Below are positions 1 through 8,969 of a DNA stretch of 64,000 bases, one piece after another. The position numbers were made by a program, and so were the translations under genes. Each line of letters starts with the position of its first letter. Within the stretch, counting starts at the first letter, position 1. This stretch comes from Aurantiochytrium sp. KH105 (taxonomy: Eukaryota > Sar > Bigyra > Thraustochytrida > Thraustochytriidae): contig BGKB01000012.1 in assembly GCA_003116975.1 (NCBI GenBank), positions 558,001-622,000 on the forward strand, read 5' to 3'. The notes under the pieces are model-generated. The model was not told the origin of the DNA. It worked only from the letters and a program-made list of their open reading frames with translations, and searched no databases.

Positions 1-2
1 AT

Positions 3-623
3 GCGATGGAACCCATTTTGCCACAACTCGTACAAATCATGACACGTTGCCTGATCGAGCCCGACGACGACATCATTTCCGTGCACGTTGTCAGCAATGC
101 ATTATGGGTCTTTGGTCACCTTGCGCTCCAGCTTGGAGCCAATGCGCGCACATTGGCGCAGGAGCCGGTGGCGCGAATGGCGCTGCTTTTGCAGGCTGAC
201 TCGCTGGAAGACCGCATTCGGATCAATGCCGCGATCACCCTCGGGCGTTTTGCGCTTCATTGCGCCGACGCTGTCGCTCCCCATCTCGACGGCTGTGCTC
301 GCGCTTGGTGCATTGCACTCAAGCGCATGAGCAAAGAAGAAGCCGAGATCCCGGACGACGAGCGTTGCGACTGTCTGTCTGGTTTTCTTGCCTGCGTGAG
401 GGCGAACCCTGCCGCCATGCGCGACGCTTTTTCTTATTTCGCAAATATGCTTGTGAGCTCGAGCACCGCTGACTCCGGACCCGAGCTGGCGCAGGCAAGC
501 GCCGAGGCCCTCGAAGCTTGCAAGCAAGCACTCAAGGCGAGCGGGCAGTGGGAAAGCGTCTACAATGCTCTTAATGTCTCTGTGGCTCGTGAATTACAAT
601 CGCGTCAGATGCTTGCTCCATGA
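3..623 (+). CDS. Transportin-1-like importin-beta family protein, 3' part
   Basis: This is the C-terminal ~206 residues of a karyopherin-beta2 (transportin) type nuclear import receptor, which carries PY-NLS cargo such as hnRNP proteins through the pore and releases it on RanGTP. The frame is open to the left edge, so the 5' part lies outside the window; the ATG at 6 is internal. The order of motifs follows the last HEAT repeats of transportin-1: a block ending NALWVFGHLALQLG (the family's NNATWAIGEI helix), then NAAITLGRFA, a conserved VAPHLDGCARAWC segment (VAPMLQQFIRPWC in animals), and CVRANPAAM followed by the terminal helices. It faces the VPS9-domain gene tail to tail. Identity at family level is confident; the exact paralogue (TNPO1/2 versus TNPO3) is from recall of the family sequence. 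Confidence 0.85.
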   Translation, partial: AMEPILPQLVQIMTRCLIEPDDDIISVHVVSNALWVFGHLALQLGANARTLAQEPVARMALLLQADSLEDRIRINAAITLGRFALHCADAVAPHLDGCARAWCIALKRMSKEEAEIPDDERCDCLSGFLACVRANPAAMRDAFSYFANMLVSSSTADSGPELAQASAEALEACKQALKASGQWESVYNALNVSVARELQSRQMLAP

Positions 624-921
624 AGGATCTTTGCATAGTAATTTCGTATAGAAGTATGGTACTAATTTTCTGATCCTTTGACCCTTGGTTTGTCTTTTCC
701 GTACTCCAAAAAAGAACAAAGGAAGTAGGCTAGGAGAGGAGACGTCTTTTTCGCCACTCTTGTCGTATTCAGCGATCAATTGTCCGGCACGAGGCAAGTC
801 TACGGCAGACCGTTTCTCTGTGCTCAGTGTTGAAGGGTAAGACTTGAGAAAGCACGGGAGGCTGTGGATCGGAAACGACTTTTTTTTTTTTGGTCAAAAG
901 CTTGTTTATACTAATAATCAC
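624..921. other. Convergent intergenic region
   Basis: About 300 bases between two convergent stop codons. It holds AT-richer 3' UTR-like sequence and a run of T near 880-891. I see no conserved coding stretch or RNA gene. Confidence 0.5.
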
Positions 922-2193
922 TCATTCTTCCCGCTGAAGATGCGTCGGCGACCCTGGGGAGTCCGTGCCTCCTAGCGATTCCCGCTCGAAGAATTTGATA
1001 GCGGCTTGCAAGGTTACAAAGCAGTAGCCTGCATGCGACATTTTGAGACACTGTGGACTCCGAAATTTGCGAATGAACTCGATGTTATTCCAAAGCAAAG
1101 GAAGGTCGGCATGTAGTACCGCATAAAAGAATGCTGGCATGAAGTCGTCGGCGCCAAGGCCCGGTCCTATGGGTGATGCTTTTTTTGTCGGCCGCGATCG
1201 TGTCCATAGCGCTGACGCACTTCTGCAACTTCGATCCAACGCAGTGGTGACAATCTTGCACGCGCGTACTACACAGCGAAGTTTGTCAGCCGGAGCTGGA
1301 TATTGCGACATTGCCTGCAACTCTTCCTGAACGAGTGTGAGCATCATTTCGCTACGACAGACCTTGGGGACCCCCAGGCTATCGGCAGTCACGGTATCTC
1401 GCAGACTTGCGAGTCTTGCGTGCAGATCGCGGGCCTGCCTCACCTCTTCTGGATCTTGTGCAAAGACTTGGTCATGGATTCTGCAGAGAGTGTACTTTTC
1501 CATACCATCGCGAAGCGCGGCGAGTGTCTCGTCGGAAGCGTTTACGTAGCAAGGATGCGCCGCAAATTGTTCGTCCATGCGCGTTAGAAAATCGACCGTG
1601 CGCGAGTCCAGCTGGCGGGTAAGGTCAATCCTTTCGGATGGCTGCGTGTGCGATACGTCGCGAGCCCATTCCGCACAGATGAGTTTGTGGCTCGCAAGGA
1701 AGAGCTTGACTTCTTTGTAGATGGCGCCTAGTGGCGGACTCTCGAGCGTGTGTACAAAATGTTCAAAGGCGCCAACTGCAGGCTCGCGCTCGATGACCCT
1801 CTCGTATTGCGTTTCTGGCGTCAAGGGCCGCGTGGCGAATCCGGCGGCGTTGAAGAGCTGGCTTGTTTCTTCGTCCTCCTCGGCGCCCTCGGCGCCCTCG
1901 GCGCCAATGATCTTGGCAATGAGAGCGGACCGTGTGGTTGTCGTTGTCGTTGCTGGTACCTCTGTTGAGATTCGGAGCTTGGCGCACTTTACGCCTTGGT
2001 TGTTCTCGCAGACGCTGTCAGTGTTGCTCTTGTCCTTGACCGACTTTATAGACTTGTGCCCCATGCTCGCGCCGGGCTCACGGTACGCGTGCAGCGGCGG
2101 CAAGGGAGGGGCGGGTGGCCTGAGCAGCGCCTTGCGACGCGAGGGCGGCGCTGCAAGCGCCGCGAAGGCCGCTTCCACGACCGGTTCTGTCAT
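922..2193 (-). CDS. VPS9-domain protein, probable Rab5-family GEF
   Basis: The 423-aa product ends in a VPS9 domain, the catalytic module that loads GTP on Rab5/Rab21-type GTPases on early endosomes. The diagnostic C-terminal block is visible: GADDFMPAFFYAVLHADLP, then the WNNIEFIRKFR helix, and an AGYCFVTLQAAIKFF helix (families usually show GADDLxPxLxYxxL and GYxxTxLExAxxFI). The conserved Asp is present in GADD and the Tyr in AGYCF. The domain occupies roughly residues 195-405. The first ~130 residues are low complexity (Pro/Ala-rich, a Thr run, a GAEGAEGAEE run) with no recognised domain. The start is an ATG. Compared with RABEX5 there is no visible zinc finger or UBD, so this is a minimal VPS9 protein. 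Confidence 0.82.
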   Translation of the reverse strand: MTEPVVEAAFAALAAPPSRRKALLRPPAPPLPPLHAYREPGASMGHKSIKSVKDKSNTDSVCENNQGVKCAKLRISTEVPATTTTTTRSALIAKIIGAEGAEGAEEDEETSQLFNAAGFATRPLTPETQYERVIEREPAVGAFEHFVHTLESPPLGAIYKEVKLFLASHKLICAEWARDVSHTQPSERIDLTRQLDSRTVDFLTRMDEQFAAHPCYVNASDETLAALRDGMEKYTLCRIHDQVFAQDPEEVRQARDLHARLASLRDTVTADSLGVPKVCRSEMMLTLVQEELQAMSQYPAPADKLRCVVRACKIVTTALDRSCRSASALWTRSRPTKKASPIGPGLGADDFMPAFFYAVLHADLPLLWNNIEFIRKFRSPQCLKMSHAGYCFVTLQAAIKFFERESLGGTDSPGSPTHLQREE

Positions 2194-2547
2194 ACTTTTT
2201 TACGAGGAATTGGCTCTTTGAAGTTCAAGTTGGTTCAAGGTCGAAGAAGTTCAATTTCCGTGTGCACTTCAACGCTACTCTTGCTTCATACTAGGCTAGC
2301 GTGAAGGAGATGGCAGCAAGAGCAATCAAGAGAAAGAAACTATGCGACCATGACGGAGGCCACAAGAGGCGGAGGGGAAAGACTGCCCAGAAACAGAGGC
2401 AAGAAACGTCGAAGAAGAAAAAGAAGAGTGAAAATAAATGTACAAACGACGCAAGCCTTTGATGATAGATAGGTAGTCGTGAAGGGACAACAGCTTGCAC
2501 GGGTGCTATTTTTAGAAAGGAATAAGCTAGCGGACTCTCGCACGCGC

Positions 2548-2585
<38 letters not shown>

Positions 2586-2615
2586 ATGAAGGACATTGTC
2601 GTAGCCTTGTTTTGG
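2194..2615. other. Intergenic region with a microsatellite
   Basis: This is the spacer between two minus-strand genes: 3' flank of the unknown acidic protein and 5' flank of the VPS9 gene. It contains an AG dinucleotide run. Open frames here translate the microsatellite (Leu-Ser repeats) and look spurious. Confidence 0.5.
2552..2582. repeat. (AG)n microsatellite
   Basis: An uninterrupted AG dinucleotide tract of about 15 units, directly 3' of the unknown acidic-protein gene. Confidence 0.95.
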
Positions 2616-3512
2616 CTATCGCTCGAGGATCCTACGTAGACGTTCATGTCTTCGCAAGACCTCGACTTCGAGCTGCAAAAGGTCCTCCTCGCTGATGGAA
2701 GCAAAGTCCAAATTGGAAAGAGGGATTTCATCGTCGAGACTGCGTCGGTTCGTAAGGCTTGCTGTTTTGTCCCTCTTTGATGCTGATCGACTGCGACGCG
2801 TGGCTTGCGAGCGCAATTTCTTCTGAGACCTTTTCACCACGGGCGATTCTGTAACGATGAGCGAGTTACTCCCTATTGAGGTGTCAGCGCCGCGTACGAC
2901 AATGTCGAGCGAGCCACTGGGCGATACTCGAAGATGTGTCACGTTATGACCAGCCTGGTGAAGCGTCAAAGTGCTGGTCTCGGGCAGTTGCATGGACTTG
3001 TTGTGCAGGCTCTCCGTTGTCCAGTGTGGAATTGTCCTTTGGGGCGTTAGAGGATCGAGGCGATCGTTTGGCGCGACGGGGCTGACTGCAGCATTTGAGA
3101 CGGGGTCTTTCTTGGGTTTTGAGCTCCTGTGCATGCCAACCTTGTCGCTATCTTGATTGTCGGGGCTCTCCACATTATCGTCATTGTCGTCATTGTCGCT
3201 GTCTTGGCTGCACGAGAGATTGTCGGCTGCTTGTCGAGGCTCCTCCTCCCATACAGGGACCGGGAAAGAGGCCGTTTGGGTGCCTTCTTCGACCCATGTC
3301 TGCGTGGCCGAGTCCTTGTGGGCCGATGCCTTGCAGCCGCAGTCGCAGTCGCACAGACATTGGCGCGGGGCCGGCATGGTTGCGAATGGCTGCTCAAACA
3401 CGCCATAGTTGGTCTCTGGCCGCTGCCAGTATGGCCGGAGCAGCGGCGACGCGCGTAACTCGCGGAGTCTGCGCGCCGTCTCTCGCGCGCGCTCGAGCGT
3501 CGCGGTCGACAT
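2616..3512 (-). CDS. Unknown protein, acidic/disordered with basic C-terminal helix
   Basis: I do not recognise this 298-aa protein. The longer open frame begins at a GTG; the first ATG is at 3512 and gives an N-terminus MSTATLERARETARRLRE. Visible parts: an N-terminal amphipathic helix; a Cys cluster CLCDCDCGCK near residues 52-61 that could bind metal; two short repeats ATQTWVEEGTQTASF; an Asp/Asn-rich stretch; a possible ordered segment with NVTHLRVSPSGSLDIVVRG; a Ser/Arg/Lys-rich region suggesting nuclear or phosphorylated character; and a C-terminal acidic-then-basic helix LLQLEVEVLRRHERLRRILE. No catalytic motif is visible. The coding pattern is convincing because the frame stays open through compositionally varied sequence. 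Confidence 0.6.
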   Translation of the reverse strand: MSTATLERARETARRLRELRASPLLRPYWQRPETNYGVFEQPFATMPAPRQCLCDCDCGCKASAHKDSATQTWVEEGTQTASFPVPVWEEEPRQAADNLSCSQDSDNDDNDDNVESPDNQDSDKVGMHRSSKPKKDPVSNAAVSPVAPNDRLDPLTPQRTIPHWTTESLHNKSMQLPETSTLTLHQAGHNVTHLRVSPSGSLDIVVRGADTSIGSNSLIVTESPVVKRSQKKLRSQATRRSRSASKRDKTASLTNRRSLDDEIPLSNLDFASISEEDLLQLEVEVLRRHERLRRILER

Positions 3513-5028
3513 GGCGGCGCCGCTCGCTCGCACGCTCGCGCGCTCGGCAGCTCGCTCCTCGCCCGCGTCTCACGAAACCGTTTAGGCTAGTAGGCTAGCA
3601 CGAAGAAATGTGTGTACTACCCCTGCGTGAGGTCAGGCTATAGATCTAAGTTTCGTGGCGCAACAGCGGGCTGCTTGAGTGAATAGGTTCCACGAAAAAG
3701 GAGACGGCCCGCCCGCTCGGCAGCATAAAAGGAGCGAACAATCCACGAGAGCTCCAACGGTTGTTATTTTCTATCTCGATACACAGTCATAACGTTCTCT
3801 TCGAAGCGACTCAAGTAAGGAACGAGCGCATTGGCGAACTTGCGCGTGGGTTCTCATTGTGCGCGTTGGAGTGCAAAGATAGTGGACCAAGGCCCTTGGC
3901 GTCGCTACAAATTGATTAAAAATCGAAGACCACCCAGCCACTTGCCTACTTTTCGGCTCTTTCGAACCAGGAGAGCACGTTCAGCATGCTCTGCACCTTG
4001 AACAACTAAAACTTCTGCATGTGGGTCTGTCTAGAGCTGCTGCCTCCTAAACATTGCAATCCAAAGGTCATGTTGTCGTTCGAAATTCCTATGGCATCTT
4101 CGAGAGCGAGAACGAATCACTGATCTGACTCGCAACGACTGGGTGGAATTCTTTAAATCTCTCGCCTCGGCGATCAAATGCGCATTGGCAAGGAGGCTGG
4201 TGAAAGATAAAGTCGGGCTGCAAATGATGCTTTTAGCGAAATGCTCGCTCAAAATCGCAGAATCATCTCTCTCGGCCCTCGTCTGCCCTTCGCGCATTCT
4301 TTTCTTCTTGTCTCGCCAAGGTTTTCCATCGCGCGCAAAAGACGTCTGTTCAATGGAGTAACTTTGTAAGCACCCGGAAAAGGATGCTCGAAGCATGTTG
4401 AAGGCCGTGATAGTGTTGTTCATTCACGTCATCATGGTCAACTTTTTTGCGGCCTGCTCTGAAACCTGGGCGTCTGACAGGCGTCTGAAACTGCGTCCAC
4501 TTGCTATTATTAGAATTTCCAGCCGTGAGACGCGGTGGCACTGACATCACCCCGGCGCGTGCTTCCCTCTCTGCAGGAACGTCCTCGTCCTTGACGTCGC
4601 CCGTCCTTGACGTCGTCCTTGCTCAGCGAGGGTCTGCTCGGTGCTGCTGCCTGCCCGCCTGCCATCATAATGGCGGGTCGACCTCCATATTGCCATCGCA
4701 CGCCACGCTGCAGCTGTTGCTGACACCGAAGCCTCGTGATCGACCTTTTAGAAGGCTCAACCCGAGAGCGTCTCAGCCAAGTCTGCCGCTTCCCGGGCGG
4801 GGTCATGTCATGGCTGCTCGCGCCGCGACGTTCATCCCAGACCTGTGTAGCAGCTTGGTAGAAGAACCTCGCCCGCTTGCCCGCTCGCTCGCTTGTTGCT
4901 GTTGCAGCTGCAGCTGCAGCTGCAGCTGCAGGAAGAGCGCTGGGGAGGAGGCCGTATCGGCGACGCGGCGACCATCTTTCTCGCGCAGGCGCCGTGCCCA
5001 GCCCTGACGTGCATGGCGTCAACAACTA

Positions 5029-5080
5029 GGCCAGGCCAGGCCAGGCCAAGGCAAGCCAAGGCAAGCCAGCCTTGGCCTGG
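5029..5080. repeat. AGGCC / AGGCAAGCC short tandem repeat
   Basis: A run of GGCCA units grading into GGCAAGCCAA units, upstream of the 5917 gene. Confidence 0.8.
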
Positions 5081-5559
5081 GAAGCAAAGCAGTCAGTCCC
5101 GGCCGGCGTCGCTCCCTCGCCCTCGCGCGCGCGTGCGAGAGCGACAGCGCGTGTGCGCTCCGCGAGCCTGCCTCTCCGTAACACGGTGACCCCGCTCGGA
5201 CGTATACGCATACACCAAACACATCCATACCTTCACACATACGTATACGTCCACGCCTCCCGAGCAACGCCTTCCCCACATCCCCGTGCGCGCGCGGGCA
5301 CGAAACGTACCGGCGCGCCCGCGACGTCTCACCGCCGGGTCGCGCTCGTGCCGGCGTCTGCAGCTGCAGCTGCTCCGGCGGCGCGGGGGCGAGGTCGAGC
5401 TGGAGCCTCATGTGCGCGTGTCCGTCTTCTCCGACATCCGCATCATCTCATCCCTCCTCCTCCTCTCCCCTTATTCCTCTGCTCCGAATTCTTCTTCTCC
5501 TGACATGCAAATTCTGCGTTGCCTGCGCTGAGCGTTCGCGCGAAGCCAGACCTCGAACG

Positions 5560-5632
5560 CGAGGCGACGCGAGGCGAGGCGACGCGAGGCGAGGCGACGC
5601 GAGGCGACGCGGGCGAGGCGACGCGAGGCGAG
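5560..5632. repeat. GAGGCGACGC tandem array
   Basis: Imperfect repeats of GAGGCGACGC just upstream of the coiled-coil gene. A very similar array lies at 62241-62279 in another 5' region, so this motif recurs in upstream regions of this genome. Confidence 0.85.
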
Positions 5633-5916
5633 CGCGGCGGCGCGAGCAGCTGCAGCAGCGGCGCGGGCGGCCTCGCGGGCGGGCACGGAGGAGCTCGGGC
5701 GCGAGCAGGACGACCTGCGCGGCGTGCACAACTTGCACGAAGGCGGGGCGCGCAGGGCGGACGGGAGCGGGAGCGAGCGCGGCGAGAAGGCCGCGGCCGC
5801 GGAGCGCGCCTGCGCAGGGCCGGCGAGCGCGGCGCAGCGCGGCGCGGCGCAGCGTGGAGCGGAGCGGAACGGAGGTGCGCAAAAGGCCTTTTACCTACCC
5901 ACCTTCCGGCGAGGCC

Positions 5917-8466
5917 ATGCTGACCGACGCCGACACCGAGACGCCGCAGGGCGAGAGGGTGGCCGTGTCGACGCAGAAGGAGAGCGAGGCCGCGCGCGAC
6001 GCGGCGCGCGACGCGGAGAAGTTCCAGCAGCAGCTGCAGCGCATCTTCGCCGCGCAGCAGGAGCAGCAGGAGCAGCAACAGCAGCAACAGCAGCCCTCGA
6101 CGGCCGGCGCGGCAGTCGCCACCGGCACGCTGACCGCGTCCGAGGCAAACGCGTCAGGAGTCGCCAATGCCGCGACGAGGCAGCGGCCGTCGTCCACGGG
6201 CACGGTGTGGAACATTCTCCCTGGCAAGCTTGGCGGCTTTCGCTCGAGGCCTCTGCAACGCAAAGCGCAGCAGCAGCCACAAGAGCACGCTCCGCATGCC
6301 CGGGGACCCTCGGAAGCAGCACCCTCGGACTACGCCAAGGCGCGTCGCGAGGCCGTGGAGATGCGACTTTCCAAATTGACGCTCGATGAAGAGAGTGGAA
6401 CGCTGTGCACCATCCTGGACGGCCAGCTGCTCGGCACCGTGGAAGACTCCGAGTTCATTCGTCTCCGCTGGTGGCGTCTTGATGCCTCTGGTGCACGTGC
6501 CAAGAAACTCGCCTCAACTTCGGCCGGATTCTATCAGCCCACCGCCTTGGATCTCGGCTGCCGCGTCCAGGTCGAGGCCTGGCCGCGTTTCGCGCCCGAG
6601 AAGCGGTTCTACGCGCAAAGCGGCCCGCTGCAGGCCAGCAAGTCTGTTGAGCGCGAACTCGAAAGCCAATTCGATGGCCCGCGTGCTGTCTGGCCAGCCC
6701 ATGTCGACGACGGGGGTTTCGTGGCTGACGGGGTAGTGCTCGACCTTGCGCCCTCTGCCGACGGCCAGATCGAGCGCATCACCGCTTTCTCAAGCGCGGG
6801 CGCAGGTGGTCTTCATCCGGTCTTCACGTACGAGCCCAGCGAGATCTCGCACCTTGAGGTGGTGCTAGACGATGCGCACCCACGCAGGCTACGTCTTGCC
6901 AAGGTGCTGCAGCAGGACGGCGCGGGCCAACAAGTCGACCTCACGCTCGGCGGCAGCCCCGACGCGCGCAATGTCCTCGTGCTCGGCCTCCAGCGCTATC
7001 TCGCGCCCACGGCCGATGTCAAGGTCCTCATGGCCAGTGACCTTGACGACGCCATCGAGGCGTCCACCTCGGACGAAGAAAGTGATGCCACTGTTGACGA
7101 TGACGTCCCGGAGCGCTCCCTCTCGTTGCCGGAGGTGCTTACCGCAGCAGCAGCAGCAGGAGGAGGAAAGTCTCCCGACTCCCCCGCCGATGATCAAGAG
7201 GGCGCCGAAGAAGAGGACACAGAGGCTGCAACTTCGGCTTCCTCGTCACAGTCATCGGGCACAGCTGTGGCCGCACGTTCAACGCGTGCCTTGCCTTCGT
7301 CTGCGCAGGGTCTGGCGGCAGAGATCTCGCGGCTCGACCGCGAGTCAGCGTACAAGGATGCTCTCATTCGTGATTTGCGCGAGCAAGTGGAGGACCTCAA
7401 GTCGAGCACGCAGCGTGAGAGCATGCGATACGTCGCCGAGACTGGCAAGTCTCTTGCGCAAGTGTCCGACCTGACGAAGGAGAGCGAGCGACTTCGTCAA
7501 GAGCTGGCACAGGCTCAGAAGCAGATTGCCGCGCTTACTGCACGCGAAGCCTCGGCGCAAGCTTCAATTGTTACATACCAGGAGCGCCTGGACAGCGCAA
7601 GTATCGCGGCCGACGTGACCCGCACGCACGCTGCCGAGCAGGCGCAGCGCATTGCTACGCTCGAGTACGACCTCAAGGACGCACAGCAGCGCGAAGAGAA
7701 ACAAGCCCAACGCATTCGCGACCTCGAGCTCATGGCCCGCAATACGGAGCAGCAGGCCTTTGACCTGCAATCTTCGCTGCAGGCGCAAATCAACCTTCGT
7801 GTCGAGTCCGAGGCTGTGGCGCGGGGCTTGCAAGATCGTGTCGAGGTCGGAACTGCGCGTAATAAGGCGATCAAGGCCAAGTTCGACAGTCTCGTCAAGG
7901 ATGTAAATAGAATCGTCCAGCTCGCCGGCCTCGATTCTCTCATGGACATGGAGGACTACATTCGGCATGCGGACGCCACGCGGACGCAGCTGCGCTCCCG
8001 CGAGGCGGAGAAACAGGATCTCTTGAGCGAAAACGCGAGTCTTCGCGCTGCCATGGATCATCATATGCACGGACCGGCACGAGGTGCGGCGGGGGGCACG
8101 GGAGCTTCGGCTGGTGGTTCCCACGAAACACCCGTGACACGCGCAAACAGCGAACCTGGCAAGGGGGGGTCTCTTTTCGGCCGCCGCGTTTCTTTTGCGG
8201 CGCGCGCCGCCAAGGACGGCATGTCGAAACCGATGGGATCCAGCGATGCTCTGGACGGCGCCATGAATGGCCCCTTTGATCTGAGCAAGCTTTCTCTCAA
8301 TCGTGCAGATCGCCGACAGCTCGCTCGTGTCTACCAGCTTGCGAACTCGCTCACAGAGCAGCTCACTGAAAAGGATGAGCATCTCGAGCAGCAACGTTTT
8401 GCTAACCGCAAGCTTGCGGAGCGCGTGCGCGAGCTCGAGATTGAGGCAACGCGTTGGCGTCGCTAG
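5917..8466 (+). CDS. Large coiled-coil protein with possible AIR9-like Ig domains
   Basis: Product of 849 aa from the ATG at 5917; the frame is open further upstream but only through the GAGGCGACGC array. Order: a charged N-terminus with a Gln-rich run (about residues 30-65); a basic linker; a beta-rich region at ~140-375 with a WWRLDASG element, then YQPTALDLGCRV. That pattern resembles the A9 repeats of AIR9 microtubule proteins (W.R..., Y..t..DvG..l). An acidic/Ser linker follows (~375-460). A long coiled coil runs from ~465 to 690, then a Gly/basic linker and a final coiled coil at ~790-849. It is probably a cytoskeletal or scaffold protein. The A9 assignment is my inference and weak; the coiled coil is clear. 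Confidence 0.7.
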   Translation: MLTDADTETPQGERVAVSTQKESEAARDAARDAEKFQQQLQRIFAAQQEQQEQQQQQQQPSTAGAAVATGTLTASEANASGVANAATRQRPSSTGTVWNILPGKLGGFRSRPLQRKAQQQPQEHAPHARGPSEAAPSDYAKARREAVEMRLSKLTLDEESGTLCTILDGQLLGTVEDSEFIRLRWWRLDASGARAKKLASTSAGFYQPTALDLGCRVQVEAWPRFAPEKRFYAQSGPLQASKSVERELESQFDGPRAVWPAHVDDGGFVADGVVLDLAPSADGQIERITAFSSAGAGGLHPVFTYEPSEISHLEVVLDDAHPRRLRLAKVLQQDGAGQQVDLTLGGSPDARNVLVLGLQRYLAPTADVKVLMASDLDDAIEASTSDEESDATVDDDVPERSLSLPEVLTAAAAAGGGKSPDSPADDQEGAEEEDTEAATSASSSQSSGTAVAARSTRALPSSAQGLAAEISRLDRESAYKDALIRDLREQVEDLKSSTQRESMRYVAETGKSLAQVSDLTKESERLRQELAQAQKQIAALTAREASAQASIVTYQERLDSASIAADVTRTHAAEQAQRIATLEYDLKDAQQREEKQAQRIRDLELMARNTEQQAFDLQSSLQAQINLRVESEAVARGLQDRVEVGTARNKAIKAKFDSLVKDVNRIVQLAGLDSLMDMEDYIRHADATRTQLRSREAEKQDLLSENASLRAAMDHHMHGPARGAAGGTGASAGGSHETPVTRANSEPGKGGSLFGRRVSFAARAAKDGMSKPMGSSDALDGAMNGPFDLSKLSLNRADRRQLARVYQLANSLTEQLTEKDEHLEQQRFANRKLAERVRELEIEATRWRR

Positions 8467-8969
8467 TCCTCCTCTTCTCAGCGTGACATTCTTCGCATTC
8501 TTTCTTTCCTATACTCGCAATACTCTAACGACGCGTCGCTTGCCAGTGGCGCTATTGTTTTCCTCGCGCGCGTGTTTTTCTCTTTGTACATGTGCACGAT
8601 GCGCGCGTGGTCACCAAATATACATCATTTTGTCCATTGTGTTGTTTTTCATTTTCGTTCTCCGGTGCCAGCGGTGCCCGGTGCCCGCTCCCCGCCCCAT
8701 CAAGGCTACCTGTTCTGTTTTCATCAACATGAGACCTCATGAAGACTGCTTTCTTTCTTTATTCGTGGTGAAGGTCCGGACTTACGGATTGGGAGAGCGC
8801 GTTTATGGTTTTCTTGAAGGAGCGATGAACCGCTTTCACGAATTTGCTTTTCCAAGCACACCCAACAAAGTAAAAATATTACAATAAGAACGAACGACGA
8901 CCTTTGTTCTGACCGTACCACACACAAAATTGCTTTGTCTTTTCTTCGTTACACAAAATGGAGAATTTG
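8467..8969. other. Convergent 3' flanks
   Basis: AT-richer 3' UTR-like sequence between the coiled-coil gene and the EF-hand/RGS gene. No coding or RNA signal seen. Confidence 0.5.

Larger units (their letters stand above)
3513..5916. other. 2.4-kb non-coding region between divergent genes
   Basis: This separates the minus-strand unknown acidic protein from the plus-strand coiled-coil gene. The left half is of average composition and includes CATAAAAGG at about 3723-3731, a possible TATA-like element. The right half (from ~4500) is GC-rich and low complexity, with CAG/CTGCAG runs, AGGCC runs and a GAGGCGACGC array. Overlapping open frames on both strands here have Ala/Arg/Ser-biased translations and no family signal. 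I looked for small spliced genes and found none I could support. Confidence 0.5.

Noticed and set aside
4031-5025. Minus-strand open frames in the 3.5-5.9 kb gap
   Set aside because: Compositionally biased, overlapping frames on both strands, no recognisable motif.
5410-5916. N-terminal 169 residues of the 5917 protein
   Set aside because: Translation of the GAGGCGACGC array, Arg/Ala only; no ATG support nearer than 5917 that fits a coding pattern.
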